From Salipiger pentaromativorans (lineage in GTDB: Bacteria > Pseudomonadota > Alphaproteobacteria > Rhodobacterales > Rhodobacteraceae): 64,000 bases of DNA. Position numbers and translations under genes: made by a program. Position 1 is the stretch's first letter, and every line of letters starts with the position of its first letter. Shown in pieces: positions 36,663-45,294 of the stretch. A model generated the notes under the pieces. The model was given only the letters and a program-made list of their open reading frames with translations. It made no database searches and was not told the DNA's origin. The stretch is from contig NZ_JAMDHK010000020.1 of NCBI RefSeq assembly GCF_024721115.1, positions 1 to 64,000 of the forward strand. The letters run 5' to 3'.

Positions 36663-36690
36663 GCCGCAGAGCCCCGCCGGGCTCTGCGGC
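36663..36690 (+). other. Strong hairpin between TRAP receptor and permease genes
   Basis: A perfect 12-bp stem GCCGCAGAGCCC/GGGCTCTGCGGC with a CGCC loop and no T-run. In operons with a leading binding-protein gene, such elements typically keep receptor mRNA abundant relative to the permeases. Confidence 0.6.
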
Positions 36691-36764
36691 GCCATAACAA
36701 GACACCGGCAGGTGCAACACCGAAACACTGGTCTGCACGCCCGGCGCGGCAGTGGGGAGGGGAA

Positions 36765-37310
36765 ATGAACGTTTTGCTGAAGGTAAGCGAGGCCATCGAC
36801 GCCTTGCTGAACGGCCTGTCAAAGCTGGCCGCCTATGCCCTGCTGGGGCTGATCGTCGTCGTGGTCTTCGACGTGCTGACACGGCGCTTCTTCCAGATGG
36901 GCTCGACCCAGCTTCAGGAAGCCGAGTGGCATCTGCACACGATCCTCATCATGCTGTTCCTGGGCACGACCTTTGTCCACAACCGCCATGTGCGGATCGA
37001 CCTGATCCACGCGACCCTGAGCCCGCGCGGCAAGGCGCTGGTCGAGATCTTCGGTGTGCTCTTCCTGGTGCTGCCGTTCTGCGCGGTCACCGGCTATTTC
37101 GCGACCAAATTCGCCTACACCTCCTTCATCCGCAACGAGGTGTCGCAATCCATCGACGGGCTGCCCTTCCGCTGGGCGATCAAGTCGATGCTGCCGCTCG
37201 GGCTGTATCTGCTGGCGCTGGCCGGGATCAGCCGAGGCTGCCGTGCCATCGCGGCGCTGTCCGACCCGCACCGGGCGGACCTCGAGTCTACTGAAAGGGG
37301 CGGGCTGTGA
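36765..37310 (+). CDS. TRAP transporter small permease (DctQ-like)
   Basis: A 181-residue membrane protein with four hydrophobic segments and the family LQEAEWHLHTILIMLFLGTTF block (about 48-65 region), plus NRHVRIDLIH. GGGGAGGGGAA precedes the ATG at 36765. Its stop overlaps the GTG start of the large permease (GTGA). Confidence 0.9.
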   Translation: MNVLLKVSEAIDALLNGLSKLAAYALLGLIVVVVFDVLTRRFFQMGSTQLQEAEWHLHTILIMLFLGTTFVHNRHVRIDLIHATLSPRGKALVEIFGVLFLVLPFCAVTGYFATKFAYTSFIRNEVSQSIDGLPFRWAIKSMLPLGLYLLALAGISRGCRAIAALSDPHRADLESTERGGL

Positions 37311-38776
37311 CGCTGTTCGTCGAGTATCTGCCGTTCTTCATGTTCGGCACCATGGCCGTTCTGCTGTTCACCGGCTTTCCCGTGGCCTTTGTGCTGGGCG
37401 GGGTCGGCGTGGCCTATGCGCTGATCGGCATCGCCCTGGGCGAGCTGATCCCGATCCAGCTTTATTCCATCACCCAGCGGATGTGGGCCGGCGCCGCCGA
37501 GAACCTGACGCTGACCACCGTGCCGCTGTTTGTCTTCATGGGGCTGGTGCTGGAAAAGGCGGGCGTCGCCAAGGACATGCTCAACAGCCTCAACCGCGCG
37601 CTGGAGCGGGTGCCGGGCGGGCTGGCACTGTCGGTGACGCTGCTGGGGATCATCCTCGCCGCCGCGACCGGCATCGTCGGCGCCTCGGTGGTGATGCTCA
37701 GCCTGCTGGCGCTGCCGGTGATGCTGGACAAGCGCTATTCGGTGGGGCTCGCCACCGGCACCATCGCCGCCTCGGGGACGCTGGGCATTCTCATCCCGCC
37801 GTCGATCATGCTGGTGATCATCGCCGACCTTCTGTCGCGCTCGGTGGGCACCATGTTCATGGCCGCCTTCGGCCCCGGCCTCATGCTGGGCATTCTCTAT
37901 CTGCTTTATATCCTCGTGCTGAGCATTCTGTCGCCCAAGGCTGCCCCGCCCGCGCGGCGCGGCCCCTCGGAGACCGGCTGGGGGCAGCTCATCGTCACGC
38001 TTGCGGTCGGCCTGGTGCCTGCCTTCCTGCTGATCTTCTGCGTGCTGGGCTCGATCATCTTCGGCTGGGCCACGCCGACGGAATCCGCGGGCATCGGCGC
38101 GGCGGGGTCGCTGCTGCTGGCCTTCGTGGTGCGGCCGGGCATCTATGCCCTGCTCAGCTTTACCCGCTTCGCCATCGACGGCGCCGCCGCGAACGCGGTG
38201 AAAGGCGGCCTGCTGGCGCGCTTTGCCGCCGAGAACCGCGGCTGGTGGGGCACCACCCTGCTTGCCACCCGCGAATCCGCGCTGACCACCGGCATGATCT
38301 TCATGATCGTGGTCGCGGCCACCGCCTTTGCCCTCACCTTCCGGCTGCTGGGCGGCGAGCATCTGGTGACCGACATCGTCACCGCGATGGAGCTGACGCC
38401 CTGGCATCTGCTGATCATCGTGCTGGCGCTGGTGTTCCTGCTGGGGTTCTTCTTCGACTGGATCGAGATCACGCTGATCGTGCTGCCGGTGTTTTCGCCG
38501 ATCATCCTGAACCTCGATTTCGGCGATCACGTCGCCCGTGCGGATCTGCCCTACTGGTTCGCGATCATGCTGGCGATCAACCTGCAAACCTCGTTCATGA
38601 CGCCGCCGATGGGCCCCTCGCTGTTCTATCTCAAGGCCGTGGCGCCGCCGCAGGTGCGGCTGGGTCAGGTCTATAAGGGCATCATCCCCTTCGTCCTGTT
38701 GCAGCTCTTCGCGCTGGCGCTGGTGATGATGTTCCCGCAGATCGCGCTGTGGATTCCCCACGCCATGCTGCGCTAA
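37307..38776 (+). CDS. TRAP transporter large permease (DctM-like)
   Basis: A 489-residue transport subunit, longer than usual (about 430) because of an inserted loop between the halves (about residues 205-330, includes FTRFAIDGAAANAV). Signatures: VPLFVFMGLVLEKAG, SGTLGILIPPSIMLVIIAD, and FMTPPMGPSLFYLKA. It starts with GTG overlapping the previous stop. A relatively polar cytoplasmic insertion of this kind is seen in a TRAP subgroup that takes up mannitol/chloroaromatic-type acids, but I cannot assign the solute. Confidence 0.92.
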   Translation: MTLFVEYLPFFMFGTMAVLLFTGFPVAFVLGGVGVAYALIGIALGELIPIQLYSITQRMWAGAAENLTLTTVPLFVFMGLVLEKAGVAKDMLNSLNRALERVPGGLALSVTLLGIILAAATGIVGASVVMLSLLALPVMLDKRYSVGLATGTIAASGTLGILIPPSIMLVIIADLLSRSVGTMFMAAFGPGLMLGILYLLYILVLSILSPKAAPPARRGPSETGWGQLIVTLAVGLVPAFLLIFCVLGSIIFGWATPTESAGIGAAGSLLLAFVVRPGIYALLSFTRFAIDGAAANAVKGGLLARFAAENRGWWGTTLLATRESALTTGMIFMIVVAATAFALTFRLLGGEHLVTDIVTAMELTPWHLLIIVLALVFLLGFFFDWIEITLIVLPVFSPIILNLDFGDHVARADLPYWFAIMLAINLQTSFMTPPMGPSLFYLKAVAPPQVRLGQVYKGIIPFVLLQLFALALVMMFPQIALWIPHAMLR

Positions 38777-38799
38777 CGCGCACAGACAAAGACATGCGC

Positions 38800-38836
38800 C
38801 GGGGCGCCGCCGTCCGACACGGGCAGCGGCGCCCCG
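38800..38836 (+). terminator. Hairpin ending the second TRAP operon
   Basis: An 11-bp perfect stem CGGGGCGCCGC/GCGGCGCCCCG with a 15-base loop just after the large permease stop, followed by TTGCGTTT. A plausible terminator. Confidence 0.55.
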
Positions 38837-38930
38837 TTGCGTTTCGGACAGGCCGCAGAACCACGCCATGCAGGGGATTTGTCATGGCCGAATTGATTTG
38901 GATCAAGTTACCGGATGCGCGATTCCGATA

Positions 38931-38950
38931 TTAGTTGCAAATGCAACTAA
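38931..38950. promoter_or_regulatory. 20-base palindromic operator before the VOC gene
   Basis: TTAGTTGCA-AA-TGCAACTAA has 9-base perfect arms and sits 14 bases before the VOC start, partly upstream of its GGAG. The TTGCA..TGCAA core equals that at the MarR-regulated hydroxylase locus (15563) and resembles the hmgA site (27434). A MarR-type regulator is the natural candidate. Confidence 0.65.
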
Positions 38951-38963
38951 TGGAGCCGAACAG

Positions 38964-39506
38964 ATGAAGATCGAACGCATTCACCACGTCGCCTACCGCT
39001 GCAAGGACGCCAAGGAGACGGTCGAGTTCTACACCAAGATGCTGAACATGGATTTCGTGCTGGCCATCGCCGAGGACCAGGTTCCCTCGACCCACGAGCC
39101 CGATCCCTACATGCATCTCTTCCTCGATGCGGGCGACGGCAATATCCTCGCCTTCTTCGAGCTACCGACCAAGCCCGAGATGGGCCGGGACGAGAACACC
39201 CCGCCCTGGGTCCAGCACATCGCCTTCCAGGTAAAGGACCGCGACGCACTGCTGGAATACCGCGACCATCTGGAGAAGAACGGTGTCGAGGTGCTGGGCG
39301 TGACCGACCACACGATCTTTCACTCGATCTATTTCTTCGATCCCAACGGCCATCGCGTCGAACTGGCGGCGCCGGACCCGGATCAGGACAAGAACCTCGC
39401 CCGGCTCGATGCGGTCAAATGGGACATGCTCGAGGAATGGAGCCGCACCAAGCGCGCGCCGAAACACGCCGACTGGCTGCATGCCAAGGAATTCGAAGAA
39501 AGCTGA
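38964..39506 (+). CDS. VOC-family (glyoxalase/extradiol-dioxygenase fold) protein
   Basis: A 180-residue single-module VOC protein. It starts MKIERIHHVAYRCKDAKETVEFYTKML with His8 as the first predicted metal ligand; a central HIAFQVKD block provides the second module half, and IYFFDPNGHRVELAAP carries the terminal Glu. Such proteins bind Fe, Mn or Zn and act as dioxygenases, lyases or isomerases. It is too short for 4-hydroxyphenylpyruvate dioxygenase. GGAG precedes the ATG at 38964 under a strong palindromic operator, so it is likely substrate-induced. A terminator-like hairpin separates it from the hydroxylase genes. Confidence 0.85.
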   Translation: MKIERIHHVAYRCKDAKETVEFYTKMLNMDFVLAIAEDQVPSTHEPDPYMHLFLDAGDGNILAFFELPTKPEMGRDENTPPWVQHIAFQVKDRDALLEYRDHLEKNGVEVLGVTDHTIFHSIYFFDPNGHRVELAAPDPDQDKNLARLDAVKWDMLEEWSRTKRAPKHADWLHAKEFEES

Positions 39507-39557
39507 CCCGCAACGCTGGGCTCTCTCTCGCAATTCGGTTCGGACATTGCAAAACCC

Positions 39558-39583
39558 CGGGGCGCACGGCATCGTGCGCCCCG
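39558..39583 (+). terminator. Terminator-like hairpin between VOC and CoxM-like genes
   Basis: CGGGGCGCACG/CGTGCGCCCCG, an 11-bp perfect stem with a 4-base loop, followed by ACGCCTTTTT. It should end most VOC transcripts, leaving only 57 bases for a separate promoter of the molybdoenzyme genes or allowing partial read-through. Confidence 0.7.
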
Positions 39584-39640
39584 ACGCCTTTTTGATCCCT
39601 CGCACTTCCGGCGACCGGACCGAATACCAATGGAGAGCCC

Positions 39641-40507
39641 ATGCGATACCACACCCCCTCAACTTTCGAAGATGCCGCGCGGCTTGCGGCAGAGGCATCG
39701 GGCATCACGCGGTTTCTGGCCGGCGGAACCGACGTTCTTGTCCAGATGCGCGCCGGCGCGGTCATCCCCGACGATCTGATCGACCTCAAGAAAATCCCCG
39801 GCGTCAGCGAGATCGCCCAGACCGAAGAAGGCGGCTGGCGCATCGGCATCGCGGTGCCGGGCGCGCGCCTCGGGGCACATGCGGGCCTCTGCGCCGACTG
39901 GCCCGGCGTGGTCGAGGGCATGGAGCTGGTCGGCTCCACCCAGGTCCAGGGCCGCGCCACGCTGACCGGCAACCTGTGCAACGGCTCTCCGGCCGCGGAT
40001 TCGGTCCCCGGTCTGGTCGCCGCCGGCGCCACCGTCGAAATCTCCGGCCCCTCGGGCCTGCGCAGCGCGCCGGTCGAGGACATCCCGGCCGGCCCGGGCA
40101 AGACCACCCTGCAACCGGGCGAGGTCATCTCCGCCATCCTGCTGCCGCCGCGCGGCACAGCCGGCGGCGACGCCTATCAGCGCTTTATCCCGCGCACCGA
40201 GATGGACATCGCGGTCGTCGGCTGCGCCATCAGCCTGACCCTCGACGGCAACAGCATCGCCTCGGCGCGGGTGGCGCTGGGGGCCGTGGCGCCCACGGTT
40301 CTGCTGGTGCCCGAAGCGGCGGCGGCGATCACCGGCACCACGCTTGACGACGATGCGCTCGCGGCGCTCACCACGGCGGTCGAAGCCGCCTGCACCCCCA
40401 TCAGCGACAAGCGCGGCACCGCCGAGTTCCGCACCGAAGTGGCCGGCGTTCTGGCCCGCCGCGTTGCCAAGATCGCCTATGCACGCGCGAAAGGAGCCGA
40501 GGCATGA
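39641..40507 (+). CDS. Molybdenum hydroxylase FAD subunit (CoxM-like)
   Basis: A 288-residue medium subunit. The FAD-binding motifs are visible: ITRFLAGGTDVLVQMRAG near the N-terminus and the second loop STQVQGRATLTGNLCNGSPAADSVPGLVAAGA (about 105-130). It passes electrons from the iron-sulfur subunit to NAD+, quinone or O2. GGAGAG precedes the ATG; its stop overlaps the next gene (ATGA). Confidence 0.93.
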   Translation: MRYHTPSTFEDAARLAAEASGITRFLAGGTDVLVQMRAGAVIPDDLIDLKKIPGVSEIAQTEEGGWRIGIAVPGARLGAHAGLCADWPGVVEGMELVGSTQVQGRATLTGNLCNGSPAADSVPGLVAAGATVEISGPSGLRSAPVEDIPAGPGKTTLQPGEVISAILLPPRGTAGGDAYQRFIPRTEMDIAVVGCAISLTLDGNSIASARVALGAVAPTVLLVPEAAAAITGTTLDDDALAALTTAVEAACTPISDKRGTAEFRTEVAGVLARRVAKIAYARAKGAEA

Positions 40508-40986
40508 GCAAGATCCACGTCACCACCACCGTCAATGGCGATCAGGTCGAATTTCTCGCCGATCCGCGCGAAAGCCTGCTCGACTGTCTGCGCGACCGTC
40601 TCGGCCTGACCGGCTCGAAAGAGGGCTGCGGCACCGGCGATTGCGGCGCCTGTTCCGTGCGGCTGGACGGCACGCTCGTCTGTTCCTGCCTGGTGCTGGG
40701 GGTCGAGGCCGAGGGCAAGACCGTCGAGACCATCGAGGGCATGGCCAACGGCAACGAGCTGCACCCGCTCCAGCGCAAGTTCGTGGAACATGCGGCGCTG
40801 CAATGCGGCTTCTGCACACCGGGCATCCTCGTCGCCGCCAAGGCGCTGCTGGAGCAGAACGACAATCCCACCGAAACCGAAATCCGGTACTGGCTGGCGG
40901 GCAACCTCTGCCGCTGCACCGGCTATGACAAGATCGTCCGCGCCGTGATGGATGCGGCGGCGGAACTGCGCGGGGAGGCTGCGTGA
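40504..40986 (+). CDS. Molybdenum hydroxylase [2Fe-2S] subunit (CoxS-like)
   Basis: A 160-residue small subunit with two 2Fe-2S clusters. The ferredoxin-type cluster uses Cys42, Cys47, Cys50 and Cys62 (GCGTGDCGACS..LVCSC), and the second uses Cys101/Cys104 and Cys136/Cys138 (CGFCTPG, LCRCTGY). It relays electrons from the molybdenum centre to FAD. Overlaps both neighbours, consistent with an equimolar heterotrimer. Confidence 0.96.
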   Translation: MSKIHVTTTVNGDQVEFLADPRESLLDCLRDRLGLTGSKEGCGTGDCGACSVRLDGTLVCSCLVLGVEAEGKTVETIEGMANGNELHPLQRKFVEHAALQCGFCTPGILVAAKALLEQNDNPTETEIRYWLAGNLCRCTGYDKIVRAVMDAAAELRGEAA

Positions 40987-43232
40987 TGGCGAAGGACGAA
41001 TTTACCGAATTCAAGCTGGTCGGCACGCGCCCCGACCGTCCCGACGGGCTCGACAAGGTCACCGGCCGGGCGCGGTACGGCGCCGACATGTCGATGCCGG
41101 GCATGCTCTGGGCCGCGGTCGTGCGCTCGCCGCACGCCCATGCCCGTATCCTCCGGATCGACACATCCAAGGCCGAGGCGCTCGAGGGCGTCAAGGCCGT
41201 GGTCACCCGTGCCGATTTCCCCGAGGGGCTGACCGGCGAGGAATGGAACCTTCAGGAAAACACCATCGCCGGAGACAAGGCGCTCTATGACGGCCACGCC
41301 GTGGCCGCCGTCGCTGCGACCTCGGCGCTGCTGGCGCAGGATGCCGCGCGGCTGATCGAGGTGGATTACGAGGTGCTGCCGCATGTGATCGACGTCGATG
41401 ACGCGATCAAGCCCGACGCCCCGGCGATCCGTCCGGGCGCCGCCGATGCCACCGTGCCCGAGGGCATGCCCGCCAATGTGGTGCGCTATATCGACTTCGG
41501 CCATGGCGATGTCGATGCCGGCTTTGCCGAGGCCGATCTGGTGATGGAGCGTTCCTACAAGACCGAGGCCACCCACCAGGGCTATATCGAGCCGCATGCC
41601 TGCGTCGGCCAGCTTGGCGCCGACGGCAAGGGCGAGATGTGGGTTTGCACGCAGGGCCAATGGTACATCCGCAAGATGTGCGCCGATGTGCTGGGACTGG
41701 AAACCGCGCAGCTCCGCGTGACCCCCTCCGAGATCGGCGGCGGCTTCGGCGGCAAGACCACCATCTTCATGGAACCGTTGTCGCTGGCGCTCTCGCGCAA
41801 GGCGGGCGGGCGCCCGGTCAAGCTGGTGATGACCCGCTCCGAGGTGCTGCGTGCCACCGGGCCGACCGCCTCCGCCTCGATGGATGTCAAGATCGGCATG
41901 ACGAAGGACGGCACGATCACCGCCGCCCGGGCCGAGTTCCGCATGCAGGGCGGCGCCTTCCCCGGCGCGCCGGTGGACATGGCACTCTATTGCGCCTTTG
42001 CGCCCTACAAGCTGAAGAACGTCCATCACATCGGTTATGACGTGCTGGCCAACCGTCCGAAATGCGCCGCCTACCGCGCGCCGGGCTCGCCCATGGGCGC
42101 CTTCGCGGTGGAAAGCCTTGTCGATGAGATGTCCCGCGAACTGGGCCTCGATCCGCTCGACGTGCGCCTGACCAACGGCGTGCGCGAAGGCGACCGGGCA
42201 AGCTATGGCCCGACCTTCGGCTCCATCGGGCTGATCGAAACGCTCGAGGCCACCAAGGCGCACCCGAACCTTCTGGTGCCGCTCGGGCCGAACCAGGGCC
42301 GCGGCATCGCGGCGGGCTACTGGTTCAACCACAGCGGCGAAACCTCGGTCTCGATGGCGATCTCCGAGGACGGCAGCGCGCAGGTCTCGGTCGGCACGCC
42401 CGACATCGGCGGCAGCCGCGCCTCCATCGCGCTGATGGTCGCCGAGACGCTGGGCATTCCCTACGAGGATGTCCGGGTCAACGTGGTCGAGACCGGCTCG
42501 CTGGGGGTGAACGAACCGACCCATGGCAGCCGCGCCACCTTTGCCAGCGGCAAGGCCGCCGTGGTGGCGACCGGCCAGGCCATCAAGGAAATGTGCCGCC
42601 GCGCCGCCGCCGAATGGGGCATCGACGAGGACGCCGTGGAATGGGTGAACGGCGCGGCGCAGCCCGCCGGACCCAATGCCGGGAAATTCCCGCCGCTGAC
42701 CATCCGGGAAATCGCCGGCAAGATGGGCGAGACCGGCGGTCCGATCTCGGGCCACCATGAAGGTCTGCCCGAAGGCGTCGGCGCCAGCTTCGGCTGCCAT
42801 GTCGTGGATGTCGAGGTCGATCCCGAAACCGGCCACACCACCATCCTGCGCTATCTCGTGGTGCAGGACGCGGGCCGCGCGATCCATCCTTCCTATGTGG
42901 AAGGCCAGTATCAGGGCGGCGCGGTGCAGGGCATCGGCTGGGCGCTGAACGAGGAGTATATCTATGGCGAGGACGGGCGGCTGCAAAACGCCATCTTCCT
43001 CGATTACCGCGTGCCGGTCGCCTCGGATCTGCCGATGATCGACACGGTCATCGTCGAGGTGCCGAACCCGGGCCACCCGTTCGGGGTGCGCGGTGTGGGC
43101 GAAACCGGGATCACCCCGCCGCTGCCCGCCATCGCGAACGCCATCCAGGACGCCACCGGCCTGCGCATGACGCATCTGCCGATGACCCCGCCCAAGGTGC
43201 TGGCCGCGCTCAAGGCCGCCGGTCGGGGCTGA
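40986..43232 (+). CDS. Molybdenum hydroxylase large subunit (CoxL/XdhB-like)
   Basis: A 748-residue molybdopterin subunit. It shows TGRARYGADMSMPGMLWAAVVRSPHAHARI at the N-terminal domain, TPSEIGGGFGGKT for the cofactor and AYRAPGSPMGAFAVE in the substrate domain; the catalytic base is Glu706 in GVGETG. The VAYRxxFR/CSFR cluster motif of CO dehydrogenases is absent, so this is a hydroxylase of aromatic, N-heterocyclic or aldehyde substrates. ATG 40986 has GGGAGG 7 bases upstream; GTG 40983 is an alternative. A MoaD-like gene follows four bases later. Confidence 0.94.
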   Translation: MAKDEFTEFKLVGTRPDRPDGLDKVTGRARYGADMSMPGMLWAAVVRSPHAHARILRIDTSKAEALEGVKAVVTRADFPEGLTGEEWNLQENTIAGDKALYDGHAVAAVAATSALLAQDAARLIEVDYEVLPHVIDVDDAIKPDAPAIRPGAADATVPEGMPANVVRYIDFGHGDVDAGFAEADLVMERSYKTEATHQGYIEPHACVGQLGADGKGEMWVCTQGQWYIRKMCADVLGLETAQLRVTPSEIGGGFGGKTTIFMEPLSLALSRKAGGRPVKLVMTRSEVLRATGPTASASMDVKIGMTKDGTITAARAEFRMQGGAFPGAPVDMALYCAFAPYKLKNVHHIGYDVLANRPKCAAYRAPGSPMGAFAVESLVDEMSRELGLDPLDVRLTNGVREGDRASYGPTFGSIGLIETLEATKAHPNLLVPLGPNQGRGIAAGYWFNHSGETSVSMAISEDGSAQVSVGTPDIGGSRASIALMVAETLGIPYEDVRVNVVETGSLGVNEPTHGSRATFASGKAAVVATGQAIKEMCRRAAAEWGIDEDAVEWVNGAAQPAGPNAGKFPPLTIREIAGKMGETGGPISGHHEGLPEGVGASFGCHVVDVEVDPETGHTTILRYLVVQDAGRAIHPSYVEGQYQGGAVQGIGWALNEEYIYGEDGRLQNAIFLDYRVPVASDLPMIDTVIVEVPNPGHPFGVRGVGETGITPPLPAIANAIQDATGLRMTHLPMTPPKVLAALKAAGRG

Positions 43233-43236
43233 GCCC

Positions 43237-43479
43237 GTGGTCGCGGTCAACCTCTGGTCCAGCCTCACCCGCTTCACCGACGGGGCGCGGGTGGTCGAGC
43301 TGGAGGCGGCGACCGCCGGGCAGGTTCTGGACGGGCTGAAAGCGGCTTATCCCGGGCTCGCCCCGATCGTCGATGCCGGCGTGTCGGTGGTGATCGACGG
43401 CGAGATGGCCACCGGGCGGCACAGCCCGATAGGCCCCGAAAGCGAGGTCGTTCTCATGCAGCGGCTCAAGGGCGGCTGA
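43237..43479 (+). CDS. MoaD/ThiS-family sulfur-carrier protein
   Basis: An 80-residue beta-grasp protein starting with GTG and ending in the Gly-Gly tail (QRLKGG) that is activated as a thiocarboxylate in molybdopterin synthesis. It is four bases after the large hydroxylase subunit, so it is made with it. A private MoaD-like protein could raise cofactor supply when the hydroxylase is induced, or serve a specialised sulfur transfer. Confidence 0.85.
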   Translation: MVAVNLWSSLTRFTDGARVVELEAATAGQVLDGLKAAYPGLAPIVDAGVSVVIDGEMATGRHSPIGPESEVVLMQRLKGG

Positions 43480-43517
43480 TCGCCGCCCCGACCGCCCGGG
43501 CACCCTTTGCCACAAGA

Positions 43518-43545
43518 AAGGCCCCGCAGCATGCTGCGGGGCCTT
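43518..43545 (+). terminator. Hairpin between convergent hydroxylase and flavoprotein operons
   Basis: AAGGCCCCGCAGC/GCTGCGGGGCCTT, a 13-bp stem with a 2-base centre, between convergent genes; its A/T ends make it usable from either strand. Confidence 0.7.
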
Positions 43546-43573
43546 CGCCTGTATATCCCCTGCCCCGGAGAGA

Positions 43574-45283
43574 TCAGGAATTGGCCCCCGCCATATGCCG
43601 GGCGGCGATATAGCCAAAGGTCAGCGCCGGGCCGAGCGTGATACCGCCGCCGGGATAGTTACCGCCCATGATCGAGGCCGCGTCGTTGCCCGCCGAGTAC
43701 AGCCCGCCGATGGGCGCACCCTCGCCGTTCAGCACCTGGGCATATTCATTGGTCTTCAGCCCCGCGAAGGTGCCGAGATCGCCGACATAGAGCCGCACCG
43801 CATAGAACGGCCCCTTCCTCACCGGGGCCACGCAGGGGTTTGGCTTGTGCTGCGGATCGCCCAACGAACGGTTGTAGGCCGTCGAGCCCTTGCCGAACTC
43901 GGGATCCTCACCCTTGACCGCGTGCTTGTTGAACTCCGCCACGGTCTGTTCCATCTGCACCGGATCGGCGCCGATCTGACGGGCCAGATCCGCGATGGTC
44001 TTGCCCTGGATCAGATAGCCCGCCTTGATCAGCGGCTTGTAGGGCACCGGCGAGGGTTTGGCAAAGCCCAGCCCATATTTGCGGAAGGTCCGGTGATCGG
44101 CGATGAACCAGGCAGCAAGCTCGGCATCGGGGCCGCCCTCTTCCTGGCAGCGCTTGACCATGGCCTGGCAGAAATCGTGATAGCTCTGCGCCTCGTTGAC
44201 GAACCGCTTGCCCGAACGGGTCACCGCGATCACGCCGGGTTTCGAGCGATCGACGAAATGCGGGAAGGTGCCCAGCAGCCCGTTGCCCATCGGCGGGCGC
44301 GACACCGGCACCCAGGCAGCGGAATTCGGCAGATCGGTCTTGACCGTCGCACCGACCGCCTCGCCCAGACGCAACCCGTCGCCGGTGTTGCCCGGCGGCG
44401 CCGGCGAGACATGCTCGTGTCCGCTGGGCGCATGCGGCATCAGCGCCTTGCGCCGCACCGCATCCTGCGGGAAGCCCCCGGCGGCCAGTACCACGCCTTT
44501 GCGCGCATGCACCTCGACCGGCCCGTCGGGGCGGTTCACGATGGCCCCGGTGACCCGGCCGCTGTCGTCGCGGATCAGCGATGTCACCGGCGAGGAGGTC
44601 CAGATCGGCACACCCTTGTCAAAGCAGGATTTCGCCAGCCGTGCGATCAGCGCATTGCCGTTCATCAGGCGCATGGACCGCCCGTGGAAGGTCACGTCCC
44701 GGACGAATTTCGCCACCAGCCCGGTGACGAACAGCGCCGAGATCGGCGAGCGCGTGACATTGAAGAAATGCAGCAGCTCCTTGCCGGACCCGATCATCAT
44801 GCCCAGCACGGTGATCTCGCGCAGCGGCGGACGCAGCCGCTTGATCTCCTTCCCCAGCTCACGCCCGTCGAAGGGCCGCGCCACGATGGAGCGGCCGCCG
44901 TCGAGCCCGCCGGGCGCGGTCGGGTGATAATCCGAAAAGGTCGGCCCCAGATCGAATTGCAGCGCGGTCTGGCTTTCGAAGAAATCCACCGCCTTGGGAC
45001 CGGCCTCCAGAAACGCCTCGACCTTGGCGGAATCGTAATGTTCCTTGGTCTCGTGCTTGAGATAGGTCCGCGCCTTCTCGACGCTGTCCTCGACCCCGGC
45101 ACGCTTGCCGGGGGCGTTGTTCGGAATCCAGCTCCAGCCGCCCGACCGCGCGGTGGTGCCGCCGAAGACGGCTTCCTTTTCGGCGACGATCACCTTGAGG
45201 CCCCGGTGCACCGCCGAGACCGCCGAAGCAAGCCCCCCGGCACCCGAGCCGACCACCAGTACGTCCACGTCTTCCCGTTTCAT
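43574..45283 (-). CDS. FAD-binding dehydrogenase (KstD-like), second copy
   Basis: A 569-residue flavoprotein closely parallel to the one at 20967-22652: DVLVVGSGAGGLASA (ADP motif), GGTTARSGGWSWIPNN, and a C-terminal AGNDAASIMGGNYPGGGITL block. It should desaturate a ring next to a carbonyl or run in reverse. The ATG at 45283 has GAGG nine bases upstream; an in-frame ATG at 45298 overlaps the SDR stop and would add five residues. It is the second gene of the SDR-flavoprotein operon on the minus strand. Confidence 0.9.
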   Translation of the reverse strand: MKREDVDVLVVGSGAGGLASAVSAVHRGLKVIVAEKEAVFGGTTARSGGWSWIPNNAPGKRAGVEDSVEKARTYLKHETKEHYDSAKVEAFLEAGPKAVDFFESQTALQFDLGPTFSDYHPTAPGGLDGGRSIVARPFDGRELGKEIKRLRPPLREITVLGMMIGSGKELLHFFNVTRSPISALFVTGLVAKFVRDVTFHGRSMRLMNGNALIARLAKSCFDKGVPIWTSSPVTSLIRDDSGRVTGAIVNRPDGPVEVHARKGVVLAAGGFPQDAVRRKALMPHAPSGHEHVSPAPPGNTGDGLRLGEAVGATVKTDLPNSAAWVPVSRPPMGNGLLGTFPHFVDRSKPGVIAVTRSGKRFVNEAQSYHDFCQAMVKRCQEEGGPDAELAAWFIADHRTFRKYGLGFAKPSPVPYKPLIKAGYLIQGKTIADLARQIGADPVQMEQTVAEFNKHAVKGEDPEFGKGSTAYNRSLGDPQHKPNPCVAPVRKGPFYAVRLYVGDLGTFAGLKTNEYAQVLNGEGAPIGGLYSAGNDAASIMGGNYPGGGITLGPALTFGYIAARHMAGANS

Positions 45284-45294
45284 CTCTTGCATCC

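Noticed and set aside
38964-39506. VOC protein considered as 4-hydroxyphenylpyruvate dioxygenase
   Set aside because: At 180 residues it is about half the required length and lacks the C-terminal catalytic module; it is kept as a generic VOC protein.
40986-43232. Large molybdenum subunit considered as aerobic CO dehydrogenase
   Set aside because: The active-site Cys motif of form I CoxL (VAYRCSFR type) is not present; AYRAPGSPMGAF marks a different hydroxylase.
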